A stretch of DNA of 64,000 bases from Hymenobacter monticola. Its GTDB lineage: Bacteria > Bacteroidota > Bacteroidia > Cytophagales > Hymenobacteraceae. The position numbers and the translations under genes are program-made. The notes beneath the pieces were generated by a model. It did not search any database and had not been told where the DNA came from. It saw nothing but the letters and a program-made list of their open reading frames with translations. Shown here one piece after another: positions 16,801 to 24,063 of this stretch (position 1 is its first letter; each line of letters begins with the position of its first letter). The stretch spans positions 3,224,001 through 3,288,000 of the forward strand of contig NZ_CP094534.1 of assembly GCF_022811645.1 (NCBI RefSeq). Reading direction: 5' to 3'.

Positions 16801-17142
16801 TTCCTGCGTCTTAAAGCCGATGAAGCTGAAAATCAGCGTCTCGTTGCCGGTAGGCAGGTTGAAGTGGAAGGTGCCGTCGGGGCCCGAGCTGGTGCCGCTC
16901 TTGGTGCCCTTGATGAGCACCGTCACGCCCGGCAGCGGGTTGCCTTTCGCGTCCTTCACGATGCCCGTGAAGCCCACCTTGATGCCTTTCAGCGCCTTGG
17001 GCAGTTTGGGATTGACGGGCGGGCCGGCCACAGCCGCCAGGGCCGGGTTAGTGGCCAGCAGCGTGCCGCCCACGAGCAGCGCGCAGGCCAGCCGCGGGGC
17101 CACCGCCGACAGCGGCAGGGATTTGGGTAAGGAGTGGGCCAT
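13888..17142 (-). CDS. susC: SusC/RagA-family TonB-dependent outer-membrane transporter
   Basis: A 1084-residue outer-membrane transporter. After an N-terminal signal region (cleavage near NPALA) comes a carboxypeptidase-like beta-sandwich (about 57-130, GIVKDAKGNPLPGVTVLIKG). The SusC signature LEEVVVVGYGTQTRASLTGA and the plug with VDMQKIQDLP follow, then a long beta-barrel ending in a terminal Phe (SFGLNVGF). It works with SusD to import oligosaccharides in a TonB-driven way. It sits 42 bp downstream of the DUF3826 gene, which is first behind the motif at 17958-17972. This is the only SusC/D pair in the window, so other pairs may lie outside or serve the same locus. Confidence 0.96.
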   Translation of the reverse strand: MAHSLPKSLPLSAVAPRLACALLVGGTLLATNPALAAVAGPPVNPKLPKALKGIKVGFTGIVKDAKGNPLPGVTVLIKGTKSGTSSGPDGTFHFNLPTGNETLIFSFIGFKTQEIAVNGRTTLEVALEDDNAALEEVVVVGYGTQTRASLTGAVATVDMQKIQDLPTGSLSATLAGQLPGVGVSGGTGRPGEAGAITVRNPIILSKDGGSLRPLFVIDGVVRTEDDFNVLDQSEVESISILKDASAAIYGARGAQGVVLVATRRGQLGAPKFSYSGSVGSSDAVMLPRMMSGLQQATYLNDINRANNVAPTSTNYYTQDELDSFAGSNYDWLRTAWKPAIVTRHALNMSGGTDRVTYFAGVSYNYQNANFDNINANKWTYRASTDVKVARGLKVALSVSGDLSNKRMYYLKQGGENAENDMRSLLYTPQWVPMYVNGLPTLLTNANGANLNTVDAFHFFEVQNSDNYTSTRNTGLNVTASAEYELPFIKGLKARVLFGKTMDNGFGKQYGTKYNVYRLTMQGTNKHIYGGNVTGNPVVLNNGDRVRLNPTTFDSYQLNGYLTYDRQFGKHHVAAIAFFEQSETMQDGVAAMAEGAIVAPGVPNLDYQNFATGAQTTTETASEAGTLSYAGRFNYDYDGKYLLETTLRYDASTNFAPEYRWGLFPSVSVGWVLSQENFFRDNVSFVNLLKLRASVGFLGGDATKAFNWQTSYGLKTGQGAVFGGNGDRSLVFAANNAMANRAARWDDNTKYNAGIDAQFLNNRLSFTMDGFYDHRYNMLTALVNSAPQVIGAALPSENFSSVDGFGYEVSVGYGDKITKDLSFRVNTFFAWNDNKQIKVDVSRGQLGQWDDPTGRSTDQGVVGYKYLGMLRSQADVDALLQGNPNYKIFGSAPRPGMLYYEDIRGPKDANGNYTAPDGLITEVDQTFLTPKQDNHYSIGFNPTITYKSLSVSATMGLSWGGQAMVESAARKQGTATSNRPEFWADHWTPETPDATYPAPAFGSTYDVASSFWFRNSFSAGMRNANISYSLPATLTNRVGIGSVRVFFTAINPLNFYNPYSYKTYSGSYDAYPTLRSLSFGLNVGF

Positions 17143-17184
17143 AACAGTTTGGTGGGTTAAACTGAGAAAAAGGGTGTTGATGAG

Positions 17185-17880
17185 TTATTGGGGGGTGCCA
17201 GCAGCGGCGGCTTTACGGGCCGCGATGCGGGCCTGCCAGTCCTTGCCGGCCTGGTTCATGTCGATGCCGGCGGCCGAGAGGTAGTTGTTGATGCGGCCTT
17301 TGTATTTGCCAAACCAAGCGTGCTTCTGCTCGGAGGTGCCGCCGTCCATGGCGTGCTCGCGGGCCTCCGTCAGCCAGGCCAGCATCTGGGCTTTTTGCTC
17401 GGCCGTGAGGTTGGGCAGCATGTCGTTGTAGGCCGTCATCGTGATGGGCAGCACGCCGTAGGTCATGCCATCTTTCACCTGTTCCACCTGGGCGGGGGTG
17501 AGGCGGCGGCTCAGCTTCTTAAGGAACTGGGGGTGCAGCTTGTCGAGGGCGGCGGTGGTTTCGGTTTCCACCTTGGCCAGCTCTGCCTTGGTGGCGTCGG
17601 TCTGGGGCTGGGCTTTGAGGGCCGCCTTGCGCGTCTTTTGCTGCTCGTAGATGTCGTTGAGGGCCCGGTACTGGTCGGCAATAACGTCGCGCACCTGCAC
17701 CGAATCCTTGGCTTTCAGGCCGTCAATCTTGCCCACAATTTTGGCCGCCCGCTCCGTGATGGTGCGGGTGTAGGCGGCCTCCTTGGTTTCGGTGGGCGCG
17801 GGCGCCTGAGCCGAGGCCTGACCGAGGGTGGTTGCAGCGAGCAAACCTGTTAAAAACAGGCCTAGCAATGATTTATTCAT
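17185..17880 (-). CDS. Secreted DUF3826-family protein
   Basis: A 231-residue exported protein with signal peptide MNKSLLGLFLTGLLAATTLG and cleavage near ASAQA. The mature part is highly helical and charged. The residues around LTPAQVEQVKDGMTYGVLP and HAWFGKYKGRINNYLSAAGI match my memory of the DUF3826 family, which recurs beside SusC/D genes in pectin loci of Bacteroidota. Its biochemical role is not known to me. It is first in the operon that runs through SusC, SusD and the fucose/rhamnose genes, and its start is about 80 bp from the candidate AraC-type operator. Confidence 0.8.
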   Translation of the reverse strand: MNKSLLGLFLTGLLAATTLGQASAQAPAPTETKEAAYTRTITERAAKIVGKIDGLKAKDSVQVRDVIADQYRALNDIYEQQKTRKAALKAQPQTDATKAELAKVETETTAALDKLHPQFLKKLSRRLTPAQVEQVKDGMTYGVLPITMTAYNDMLPNLTAEQKAQMLAWLTEAREHAMDGGTSEQKHAWFGKYKGRINNYLSAAGIDMNQAGKDWQARIAARKAAAAGTPQ

Positions 17881-17906
17881 GTTTCACGGGTAGTGCTAGA
17901 ATAGGA

Positions 17907-17972
17907 GCAAGTTACCCGTGTTTTGAAGGCCCGCACTGTAACTTTTAACTAACTTATTGTACGATGTTAGCA
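17907..17972 (-). promoter_or_regulatory. Operator motif A and -7-like box upstream of the DUF3826-SusC operon
   Basis: On the minus strand 17972-17958 reads TGCTAACATCGTACA, matching the motif found at five other sites. A TAACTTG box (17913-17907), close to the Bacteroidota -7 consensus TAnnTTTG, lies 45 bp further on, and the start codon is about 27 bp beyond that. The same spacing occurs at sites B and E. Confidence 0.55.
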
Positions 17973-17998
17973 TGAGTATGAAGTTTAGATTAAGCCAA

Positions 17999-18039
17999 CT
18001 TCAGACCGTGCTAAAAAGTGCCTTTACAATAGTCTGAAG
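17999..18039. other. Small inverted repeat
   Basis: CTTCAGAC at 17999-18006 pairs with GTCTGAAG at 18032-18039 across a 25-nt loop, in the gap between the BASS transporter and the DUF3826 gene. It may be part of the terminator for the upstream minus-strand operon or part of the regulatory region. The signal is weak. Confidence 0.3.
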
Positions 18040-18163
18040 GGTGTTTTGGTAAGCCTGTCAGTCTGCGCAGTCATCAATAAAAAAGGGCCTAGATGGCTCA
18101 AAAACGCCACGCAATCGTTCCCGGAAATTTGTGATATATCGTATAATCAGGGGCCGGAATTCT

Positions 18164-19489
18164 CTACACCTCAGGCAATGCAACCGGGCTATATAGACCT
18201 TCTGGGGTAGGTGAGGGCCTCATCACCGGTCGCTTGCGCCAGTAGTTGGCCAGTATGGAACCCGAGATATTCATCCAGGGGCTGAACACCGCCGCGGGCA
18301 GCCCCACGGTGCCCAGCTTGCCCATGCTGCCGGCCAGGCCCGAGGCCATGCCGCCGTTTTGCAGCCCCACCTCAAAAGCCACCGTGCGGGCCGAATTCAC
18401 GTCGAGCCCGAACAGCCGGCTCAGCCAGTAGCCGAAGAAATACCCCGCCGCGTTGTGCAGCACCGAAGCCAGGAACAGCAGGAAGCCCACGCGCAGCAGG
18501 TTGTCGTGCCCCGCCGCCGTAGTCACCGCCGTGAAGTAAATGATGCCAAACATAGACAGATAAGGCATCACCTTATCGGTAGCGGGCAGCTTCTTCGCCA
18601 ATTGATGGTACAGCACACCCACCCCCACGGCCGCCCACAGGAAACTGAAAATCTCCAGCATCTGCAGCAGCTCGGGGCTGGCAAGGCTGCGCTCAAAGAA
18701 GGCCCACACGCCCAGCGGCAGCGCCGCCAGCCACAGCACCCCCGCGCCGGCCAGCAGCCCCACCACGCGCCGGCCTTGCAGCGGGGCGGTTTTCAAATAG
18801 TCGTGCAGCAGGGCGGCCATGATGGGCACCAGCACGATTTTGATGATTTCCATCATCATGCTCACAAACTTCACCTCGATGAGCGTGCCCGCCAGCAGCT
18901 TCAGCAAAAGCGGCGTGAGAAACGGCGCTGCCAGGGTAGCCATGGCCGTGACCACTACCGACAGCACCATGTTGGCCCGCGCCAGGTACACCATCACATT
19001 CGAAGCCAGCCCGCTGGAACAGGAACCAATGAGGATGATGCCGGCCGCAATTTCGGGCTCGAAATGGAACACCTTGGTGAGCAGCAGGCCCATGAGCGGC
19101 ATCACCGAAAAGTGGCAGAGCAAACCAATGAGCACGCCCTTGCCCGTGCTGCCCAGCCCCGAGAAGTCCCGGATGGTCATCTGAATGCCCATCCCGAACA
19201 TCACCAGCTGCACCACCACCAGAATCAACCATTTGTGGCGCAGGTCTACGCCGCCCCACTGCCGGAAGGCTTCGGGGTACACCATGCCGGCCACTACGGC
19301 CACAATAATCCAGGCGGTGTACTGGTAGCTTCGCAGCAGCGGCAGCGCCTTCAGGCCCAGGGCCAGGCCGACGGCAGCAACCACCGCGGCCGGCCGCCAC
19401 AGGGCGGCGTTTTGTTGGCTAATACCAAAAAGCAAGGCCACGCCCGCGAGGCCGGCAACAAGCAAGCAAAGTTGGAAGAGGCGATTCAT
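18164..19489 (-). CDS. BASS-family (bile acid:sodium symporter-like) membrane transporter
   Basis: From the ATG at 19489 the protein has 441 residues and about ten hydrophobic helices. The upstream open frame to 19639 is the shadow of the racemase-like gene and is not used. The segment TVAFEVGLQNGGMASGLAG is the BASS core signature, carrying the sodium-site residues, and GSCSSGLASNVMVYLA is the second crossover region. BASS proteins import organic acids with sodium. Here it closes an operon with an acid-sugar kinase and a RuBisCO-like decarboxylase, so uptake of an acid sugar is a reasonable guess. Confidence 0.85.
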   Translation of the reverse strand: MNRLFQLCLLVAGLAGVALLFGISQQNAALWRPAAVVAAVGLALGLKALPLLRSYQYTAWIIVAVVAGMVYPEAFRQWGGVDLRHKWLILVVVQLVMFGMGIQMTIRDFSGLGSTGKGVLIGLLCHFSVMPLMGLLLTKVFHFEPEIAAGIILIGSCSSGLASNVMVYLARANMVLSVVVTAMATLAAPFLTPLLLKLLAGTLIEVKFVSMMMEIIKIVLVPIMAALLHDYLKTAPLQGRRVVGLLAGAGVLWLAALPLGVWAFFERSLASPELLQMLEIFSFLWAAVGVGVLYHQLAKKLPATDKVMPYLSMFGIIYFTAVTTAAGHDNLLRVGFLLFLASVLHNAAGYFFGYWLSRLFGLDVNSARTVAFEVGLQNGGMASGLAGSMGKLGTVGLPAAVFSPWMNISGSILANYWRKRPVMRPSPTPEGLYSPVALPEV

Positions 19490-19550
19490 GGGGCGCGGTA
19501 ATTGGGGATGGCTGGTCCGTTTAATGATGGGCGGGGGGCAGGCCCCGCGC

Positions 19551-20213
19551 CTACAGCAGCTCGGTGGCCAGCTGGCGGATGGCGATGCCGGGGCTGGCCA
19601 GAATGGGCACCGGGCGGTCGGCCGCGTCCAGCGCATCAACCACCCGGGCCATGCTGGCCTGGGCCAGCACCACCACGTCCACTTTCGTCACCAGCTCCTT
19701 GAGGGCCGCGGCTACAATGGCGTCGTGCCGGGCCCCGTCTCCGTTCATCAGGGCTTCGAAGGCGCCTTCGCAGAGCACGGAGGTCAGCTCGATTTCCCGG
19801 CCGGCGAGTGCGGCGCGGCGCTGCACCAGGTCGGCGGTGGGGCCGAGGGTGGTGGGCAGCGTGGCGATGACGCCGATGCGCCGGCCGGCGCGCACGGCTT
19901 CGTCGGCCATGGGCTGGTCGACGCGCAGCACGGGCACCCCGGCCAGGCCGGCGGCCTGCTCCACCGCCGCGCCGATGGACGAGCAGGTGACCAGTACATA
20001 ATCGGCCCCGCCGGCCTCGGCCGAGTTCACGTAGCCCACCACGCGGCGGGCCACGGCGGGCGTCAGCGCGCCCTCGCGGTTGATGGTGCGCACCAGGCTG
20101 TCGTCAACAATATTAAAGGTTTGCACGCCCGGCAGGTGCTCGGCGCAAAGCTGCTGAAACACGGGCACCAGCGTGGCAGAGGTGTGAACGAGGGCGAGGG
20201 TTTTGGTTGACAT
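19551..20213 (-). CDS. Aspartate/glutamate racemase-superfamily protein
   Basis: A 220-residue protein with the Asp/Glu/hydantoin-racemase fold. The first catalytic Cys appears in VLVTCSSIGAA (about residue 80). At the second position the sequence reads VVVLAQASMARV, without the usual Cys: an Ala-Gln-Ala replaces it. That pattern belongs to family members that are not simple amino-acid racemases, some of which act as isomerases or decarboxylases on small acids. It lies 61 bp upstream of the BASS transporter and 174 bp downstream of the DUF1537 kinase. A role in handling an acid-sugar intermediate is inferred only from this position. Confidence 0.75.
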   Translation of the reverse strand: MSTKTLALVHTSATLVPVFQQLCAEHLPGVQTFNIVDDSLVRTINREGALTPAVARRVVGYVNSAEAGGADYVLVTCSSIGAAVEQAAGLAGVPVLRVDQPMADEAVRAGRRIGVIATLPTTLGPTADLVQRRAALAGREIELTSVLCEGAFEALMNGDGARHDAIVAAALKELVTKVDVVVLAQASMARVVDALDAADRPVPILASPGIAIRQLATELL

Positions 20214-20387
20214 AGAAACAGACTATTTATCGTGGTGAATGAAAATCCAGCCGGCGCGGCTGGGAGACCTCACCCCCGGCCCCGGTTCGCTTGAAGCTCG
20301 AAGCCTTGGGGAGAGGGGTGCCATACGACGGCTTGTGTTTGCGGGCGTCTGGCTCCCTTCTTTTCGGAAAGGGCCAGGGGTGAAGTT

Positions 20388-21725
20388 TTAAGGCATTCGG
20401 CCTTCGAGCAGCACGCCGAAGTATTCCGGCGCGCCCACCTGCCCGCCTTTGAAATTGACTTCGACGCCGTGCAAGGCAGAGCCCGGCGCGCTGGCGCGGC
20501 ACAGCGGCGCGCCGGGGTAGAAGGGCGCTATCATTTCCACCGCTTCGATGCCCATAGCGCGGGCGGCGTAGCTGGAGGTGTCGCCGCCGGCCACCACCAC
20601 GCGGCGCACTCCGGTTTGTCGCACGGCTTCGCGAGCGATGAGGCCCAGGGCAGTGCCGAGGGCTTCGGCCGGGATGCTTTGCGAGGGTGCGGTAGTCCCA
20701 CCATTGGTGTGCACGATGACGCTCCGGCCTTCGCTCAGCAGCGCAACGGCCTGTTGCCCGTAAGAATCCAAAGAAGCCGCTTGGTTGCCGCCCGCCGCCA
20801 GCGCTTCGGCATTCAGCACCACTTCAGAAAAACCGTTGGCTTTGGCCCAGCCAATCTGCCCGGCCGTGACCGGTGAGCAACTGCCCGATACCACCAGCAG
20901 CGGCGCGGCGCGGCCGGAGTTGGGCCAGGCTGTCACCGGCTTCAACGTGTCGTTTTGCTGCCAGAGCTGCCCCAGCGCCATTTCAATGCTCGAGGACCCC
21001 ACCGAAAACAGGGGCCCGGTTTTGCCAGCGGAGCCATCGATAACTGCACCGATACCTAACAGTTGCTCCGCGTAAAGCGCATCAAACAGGATAACTTCAG
21101 CTCCTGCCTTCACCTGTGCGTCAATGGCTGCCTGCATTTCGGACAGCGGCCGCGTGATTTGCAGGATGTCGAGCAGCCCAGTTTGAAGGTCGGTTTGCCG
21201 GGCCAAGTGCAAGCGCAGGTCGCTTTCGTCGGCGGGCGTGGTGGGGTGCCGGCTCATCGAGGGGTGCCGGTCGAGGCGGAAGATGCCGCCGTCGCTGCCG
21301 ATGCCCAAGCGCGCAAACAGGTTGCCGAAGGCACAGTAGCGGCCCAGCGGCGGCGCGGCCACCAGCAGCGGCACGAAGGCACCCGGAAACACGCCGCGCC
21401 CCACCTCAGTGGCCCGGCCAATGCTGCCGATGGTGGGCGACGAATCGAACGTGGAGCACACCTTATAATGCACGTGCCGCGGCCGCAGCTCTCGTAGCTT
21501 TTCAAAAGCTGGCTTTAGCACTGCCTGCATGGCATCGGGCGGCATGGCGCGGGTGAGACCGGCCACGCCAATGGCATCCAGGCCAGGGTAGGCGGCCAGC
21601 TGGGCGGCCGTGGGCGGCTCGATGAACAGCGCCGTGCGCGCCCCGGCCCGGCTCAGGAATTCGAGCGCGTCGGTGCTGCCGGTGAAGTCGTCGCCGTAAT
21701 AGGCGAGGAGTAGCGGCTTGCTCAT
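20388..21725 (-). CDS. DUF1537 four-carbon acid-sugar kinase, OiaK-like
   Basis: A 445-residue member of the acid-sugar kinase family once called DUF1537. The substrate domain opens with LLLAYYGDDFTGSTDALEF (Asp12-Asp13, Thr15-Gly16), and the C-terminal nucleotide domain has HTNGG near residue 343 and VVVAGGDTSSYAARAMGI. Family members phosphorylate erythronate, threonate, or 3-oxo-isoapionate in the D-apiose pathways. Its start overlaps the stop of the RuBisCO-like gene by 4 bp (ATGA). Kinase plus RuBisCO-like decarboxylase is the pairing described for 3-oxo-isoapionate, which makes this an OiaK candidate. The GH140 apiosidase elsewhere in the window supports that reading. Confidence 0.85.
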   Translation of the reverse strand: MSKPLLLAYYGDDFTGSTDALEFLSRAGARTALFIEPPTAAQLAAYPGLDAIGVAGLTRAMPPDAMQAVLKPAFEKLRELRPRHVHYKVCSTFDSSPTIGSIGRATEVGRGVFPGAFVPLLVAAPPLGRYCAFGNLFARLGIGSDGGIFRLDRHPSMSRHPTTPADESDLRLHLARQTDLQTGLLDILQITRPLSEMQAAIDAQVKAGAEVILFDALYAEQLLGIGAVIDGSAGKTGPLFSVGSSSIEMALGQLWQQNDTLKPVTAWPNSGRAAPLLVVSGSCSPVTAGQIGWAKANGFSEVVLNAEALAAGGNQAASLDSYGQQAVALLSEGRSVIVHTNGGTTAPSQSIPAEALGTALGLIAREAVRQTGVRRVVVAGGDTSSYAARAMGIEAVEMIAPFYPGAPLCRASAPGSALHGVEVNFKGGQVGAPEYFGVLLEGRMP

Positions 21726-22966
21726 TTGCTACCGAATTTTTCAACCGCCGCCGCAAATTCCGGATGTTGCGCGGCGGTTTCCATCAGACTGCGGCCGTCC
21801 ACGGCACCTTGCCAGGCTTGTTGCAGGGCTTGCACACCGGCGGCCGGGCCCATGGGGTGGGCGAGGATGCCGCCGCCGGCCATGTAAAGCAAATCGGTGG
21901 TGCGAGTGCGGCGGTAGGTTTCGAACGCCTGCCCGCCCCACTGGCCCGACGACACCACGGGCAGTACCGAGTAGCCGCCCAGCAGTGGCGCCTGGCAGGC
22001 CTCAATGGAGGCCACCACGCTGTCGTCCGACTCCCAAAACTTGTTCTGAATACCGTTGACGTGCAACTGGTCGACGCCCGCCAGCCGCCACAGCTTCTGG
22101 TAGGCGCGGAAGTCGATGCCCAGCAGCGGGTGGCGCGTCAGCATGCCCCAGCCGTTGCGGTGCCCGTGAATGGCCAGGGCCCGCTGCTCGCAGATTTTGC
22201 GGGTGCCGGCCAGGCCCACGCTGTTGATGCTCACCATGGCGCAGCTGCCGCCGGCGCGCACCACGTACTCGTAGCGGCGCAGCATGTCGTCAATTTCCCC
22301 GCTGATGTTGAAGGCGTACATCACCTTTTTGCCGTTGCGGTCGGCGTGGCGGTTGACAGCAGCCATCACGGCATCGACGCGCGCCTCGAAGGGCGAGTTG
22401 GCGGCGGCCATCTGCAGCTCGTCGTCCTTCACGAAATCGATGCCGGCCTCGGCCAGCGTATGCACCAGTCCGGCCGTTTGCTCCGGCGTGAGGCCGATGC
22501 TGGGCTTGATGATGGTGCCGATGAGCGGCCGGCCCTGCACGCCGGTCAGCGCCCGACAGCCCACCACCCCAAACGCCGGCCCGGCAAAGTGCGTCGCATA
22601 CGAAGCCGGCACGTCAATGTCCATCAGCTTCAGACCCGTAAACTGCCGGATTTCATACAGATTCCCTTGCAGCGTGGACACCAGCAAGGGTAGGTTGTAG
22701 CCAAAATTCTCCACCGACCACGACACCCGCACCCTTGCCCGATGATAGAGCCCGCTGCTGCTCGTCGCGCCCGGAATAGCGGGCTCACGCACCGTTTCCA
22801 ACTCCTCCACCGACTCTACGCGGGCGGCGAAGCGCTGCTTCAGCTCCGCCGTTTCGCCCGGTACGGCCACGAAGGTGCCGGACGACTGCTCGCCGGCCAG
22901 CACGGCCGCCGCGGCGGCAGGGTCGAAGGGTGTTTCGATGTAGTAAGTGGCGGTGATGCGTTCCAT
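21722..22966 (-). CDS. RuBisCO-like protein (RLP), candidate 3-oxo-isoapionate-4-phosphate decarboxylase
   Basis: From the ATG at 22966 the protein has 414 residues. The frame extends upstream only through a palindromic repeat, so that part is dropped. RuBisCO large-subunit hallmarks are kept: Lys154 in GTIIKPSIGL and the metal-site block FVKDDELQ with Lys180, Asp182 and Glu183. Loop 6 reads HVNGIQNKFWES rather than the carboxylase form, and the phosphate-binding end is GGGILAHPMGPAAG. It is therefore not a carbon-fixing RuBisCO. RLPs coupled to a DUF1537 kinase decarboxylate 3-oxo-isoapionate 4-phosphate to an erythrulose phosphate in D-apiose breakdown (OiaX). The 4-bp overlap with the kinase gene supports that role. 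Confidence 0.85.
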   Translation of the reverse strand: MERITATYYIETPFDPAAAAAVLAGEQSSGTFVAVPGETAELKQRFAARVESVEELETVREPAIPGATSSSGLYHRARVRVSWSVENFGYNLPLLVSTLQGNLYEIRQFTGLKLMDIDVPASYATHFAGPAFGVVGCRALTGVQGRPLIGTIIKPSIGLTPEQTAGLVHTLAEAGIDFVKDDELQMAAANSPFEARVDAVMAAVNRHADRNGKKVMYAFNISGEIDDMLRRYEYVVRAGGSCAMVSINSVGLAGTRKICEQRALAIHGHRNGWGMLTRHPLLGIDFRAYQKLWRLAGVDQLHVNGIQNKFWESDDSVVASIEACQAPLLGGYSVLPVVSSGQWGGQAFETYRRTRTTDLLYMAGGGILAHPMGPAAGVQALQQAWQGAVDGRSLMETAAQHPEFAAAVEKFGSK

Positions 22967-22976
22967 ATGGTAAGGT

Positions 22977-23059
22977 GTAGCGAGGACTCTGAAAGTCCGC
23001 GCATGGGCGTTCTGAATGGTGCGGGCGGGCAGGCGCGGACTCGCAGAGTCCACGCTACA
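22977..23059. repeat. Palindromic repeat R1, degenerate copy
   Basis: The right arm (GCGCGGACTCGCAGAGTCCA, ending at about 23058) is intact. The left arm is mutated (CGAGGACTCTGAAAGTCCGC). It fills the junction between the TIM-barrel gene and the RLP gene. Confidence 0.85.
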
Positions 23060-23962
23060 TCAGCTCTGAAAAACCGACTTTAAATAGGCCGTATTTGCCC
23101 CAAAATTCTTCTTCACGTTGCGCGGGTCGGCGGCGTCGCGGGAGCGTTCAATCACCAGCCAGCCTTCCCAGCCGATATCGGCCAGGGTTTGCTTTACCTT
23201 GTTCATGTCGAGGCGGGTGTTGTTTTGCAGCCACACGCCGTCCTCGTCGGTGGCGTGCATCTGGCAGATGTGCCTGCGGCCCAGGATGCGCAGTTCCTCG
23301 TTCAGGTCGCGGCCCTCCTTTAGCGGGTTCGAGAAGTTGAAGTAAATCTGGATGTTTTTCGAGCCGATTTCCTTCAGCAATTCCACTTCGCCTTTGGCAT
23401 CCAGCGCGGTTTCGATGCCGACGATGACGCCCGCTTTCTTGGCCATTTCGCCCACCACCTTCAGCCGCTCCACGATGGCGGGGCGCAACTCGGGATTCTT
23501 GCGCAAGTCGCCTTGCGTGCCGAGGGGCAGAAAGGCCACCTTCACGTTCAACTGCTTCATGGTGTCGAGGCAGTCCTGAATCATGCGCTGGTAGGTGGGA
23601 CGCGTGGCGAAAGACTGGGCGTAAAAGCCCGTCATCGCCAGCGAACAGATTTCCAGGTTCAGCTCCTTGGCCTTATCGATAAACTGCTGGCGGATTTCGG
23701 GTTTGGCGAGCTGATTGTCGAAGGTTTCGCGCTGGCCCAGGCCGCCCATGTCGATTTCCACACCATCGGCTCCAATGTCTTTGGTGAGTTGAAGGGCGCC
23801 GAGCTTCTGCCGCTTCAGAATCATCAAGTCAACCACCGCTACTTTATAGGTCAGCTTCTTTTTAGTAGGCGCAAGGGCGCTGGCCCAACCGGGCAGGAGC
23901 AGGCCGCCGGTGAGCAAGGCGCTGGCGGAGAGGAAATCGCGGCGGGAAAAGGACTGACTCAT
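23060..23962 (-). CDS. Tat-exported sugar isomerase/epimerase-like TIM-barrel protein
   Basis: A 300-residue protein. The N-terminus MSQSFSRRDFLSASALLTGG is a twin-arginine signal, so the folded enzyme should be exported. The mature part follows the AP-endonuclease-2/xylose-isomerase-like TIM barrel: DGVEIDMGGLGQ, the metal-ligand region VIVGIETALDAKG, FNFSNPLKEGRD, HICQMHATDEDG and WLVIERSRDAADPR. Relatives are often labelled sugar phosphate isomerase/epimerase, but periplasmic ones act on free sugars or acids. It lies between the acetylesterase and the RLP-kinase pair. In other apiose loci a protein of this fold decarboxylates 3-oxo-isoapionate, but the Tat signal argues for a different, periplasmic step. 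Confidence 0.8.
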   Translation of the reverse strand: MSQSFSRRDFLSASALLTGGLLLPGWASALAPTKKKLTYKVAVVDLMILKRQKLGALQLTKDIGADGVEIDMGGLGQRETFDNQLAKPEIRQQFIDKAKELNLEICSLAMTGFYAQSFATRPTYQRMIQDCLDTMKQLNVKVAFLPLGTQGDLRKNPELRPAIVERLKVVGEMAKKAGVIVGIETALDAKGEVELLKEIGSKNIQIYFNFSNPLKEGRDLNEELRILGRRHICQMHATDEDGVWLQNNTRLDMNKVKQTLADIGWEGWLVIERSRDAADPRNVKKNFGANTAYLKSVFQS

Positions 23963-23973
23963 GACGGGTTAGA

Positions 23974-24063
23974 GGTAGGGGCGGGGCTTGCCCCCGCCCG
24001 TCGTTGGACGAAATCGTTGTGAGAGTGCGAACGCCCGGGCGGGGACGAGCCCCGCCCCTACGG
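23974..24063. repeat. Palindromic repeat R4, copy 1
   Basis: GTAGGGGCGGGGCTTG on the left and its reverse complement (CGAGCCCCGCCCCTAC) on the right enclose about 50 bp. The stop codon of the acetylesterase gene lies inside the right arm. A second copy is at 39927-40037. Confidence 0.85.

Noticed and set aside
13867..17130. A plus-strand open frame of 1087 codons, antisense to SusC, plus another minus frame at 13865-15856
   Set aside because: High-GC coding sequence leaves shadow frames open. The translation is low-complexity (Val/Gly/His-rich) with no family, while the SusC frame has full domain structure.
21722..22966. A carbon-fixing RuBisCO
   Set aside because: Loop 6 and the large-subunit C-terminal region differ from carboxylases, there is no phosphoribulokinase, and the gene overlaps an acid-sugar kinase.
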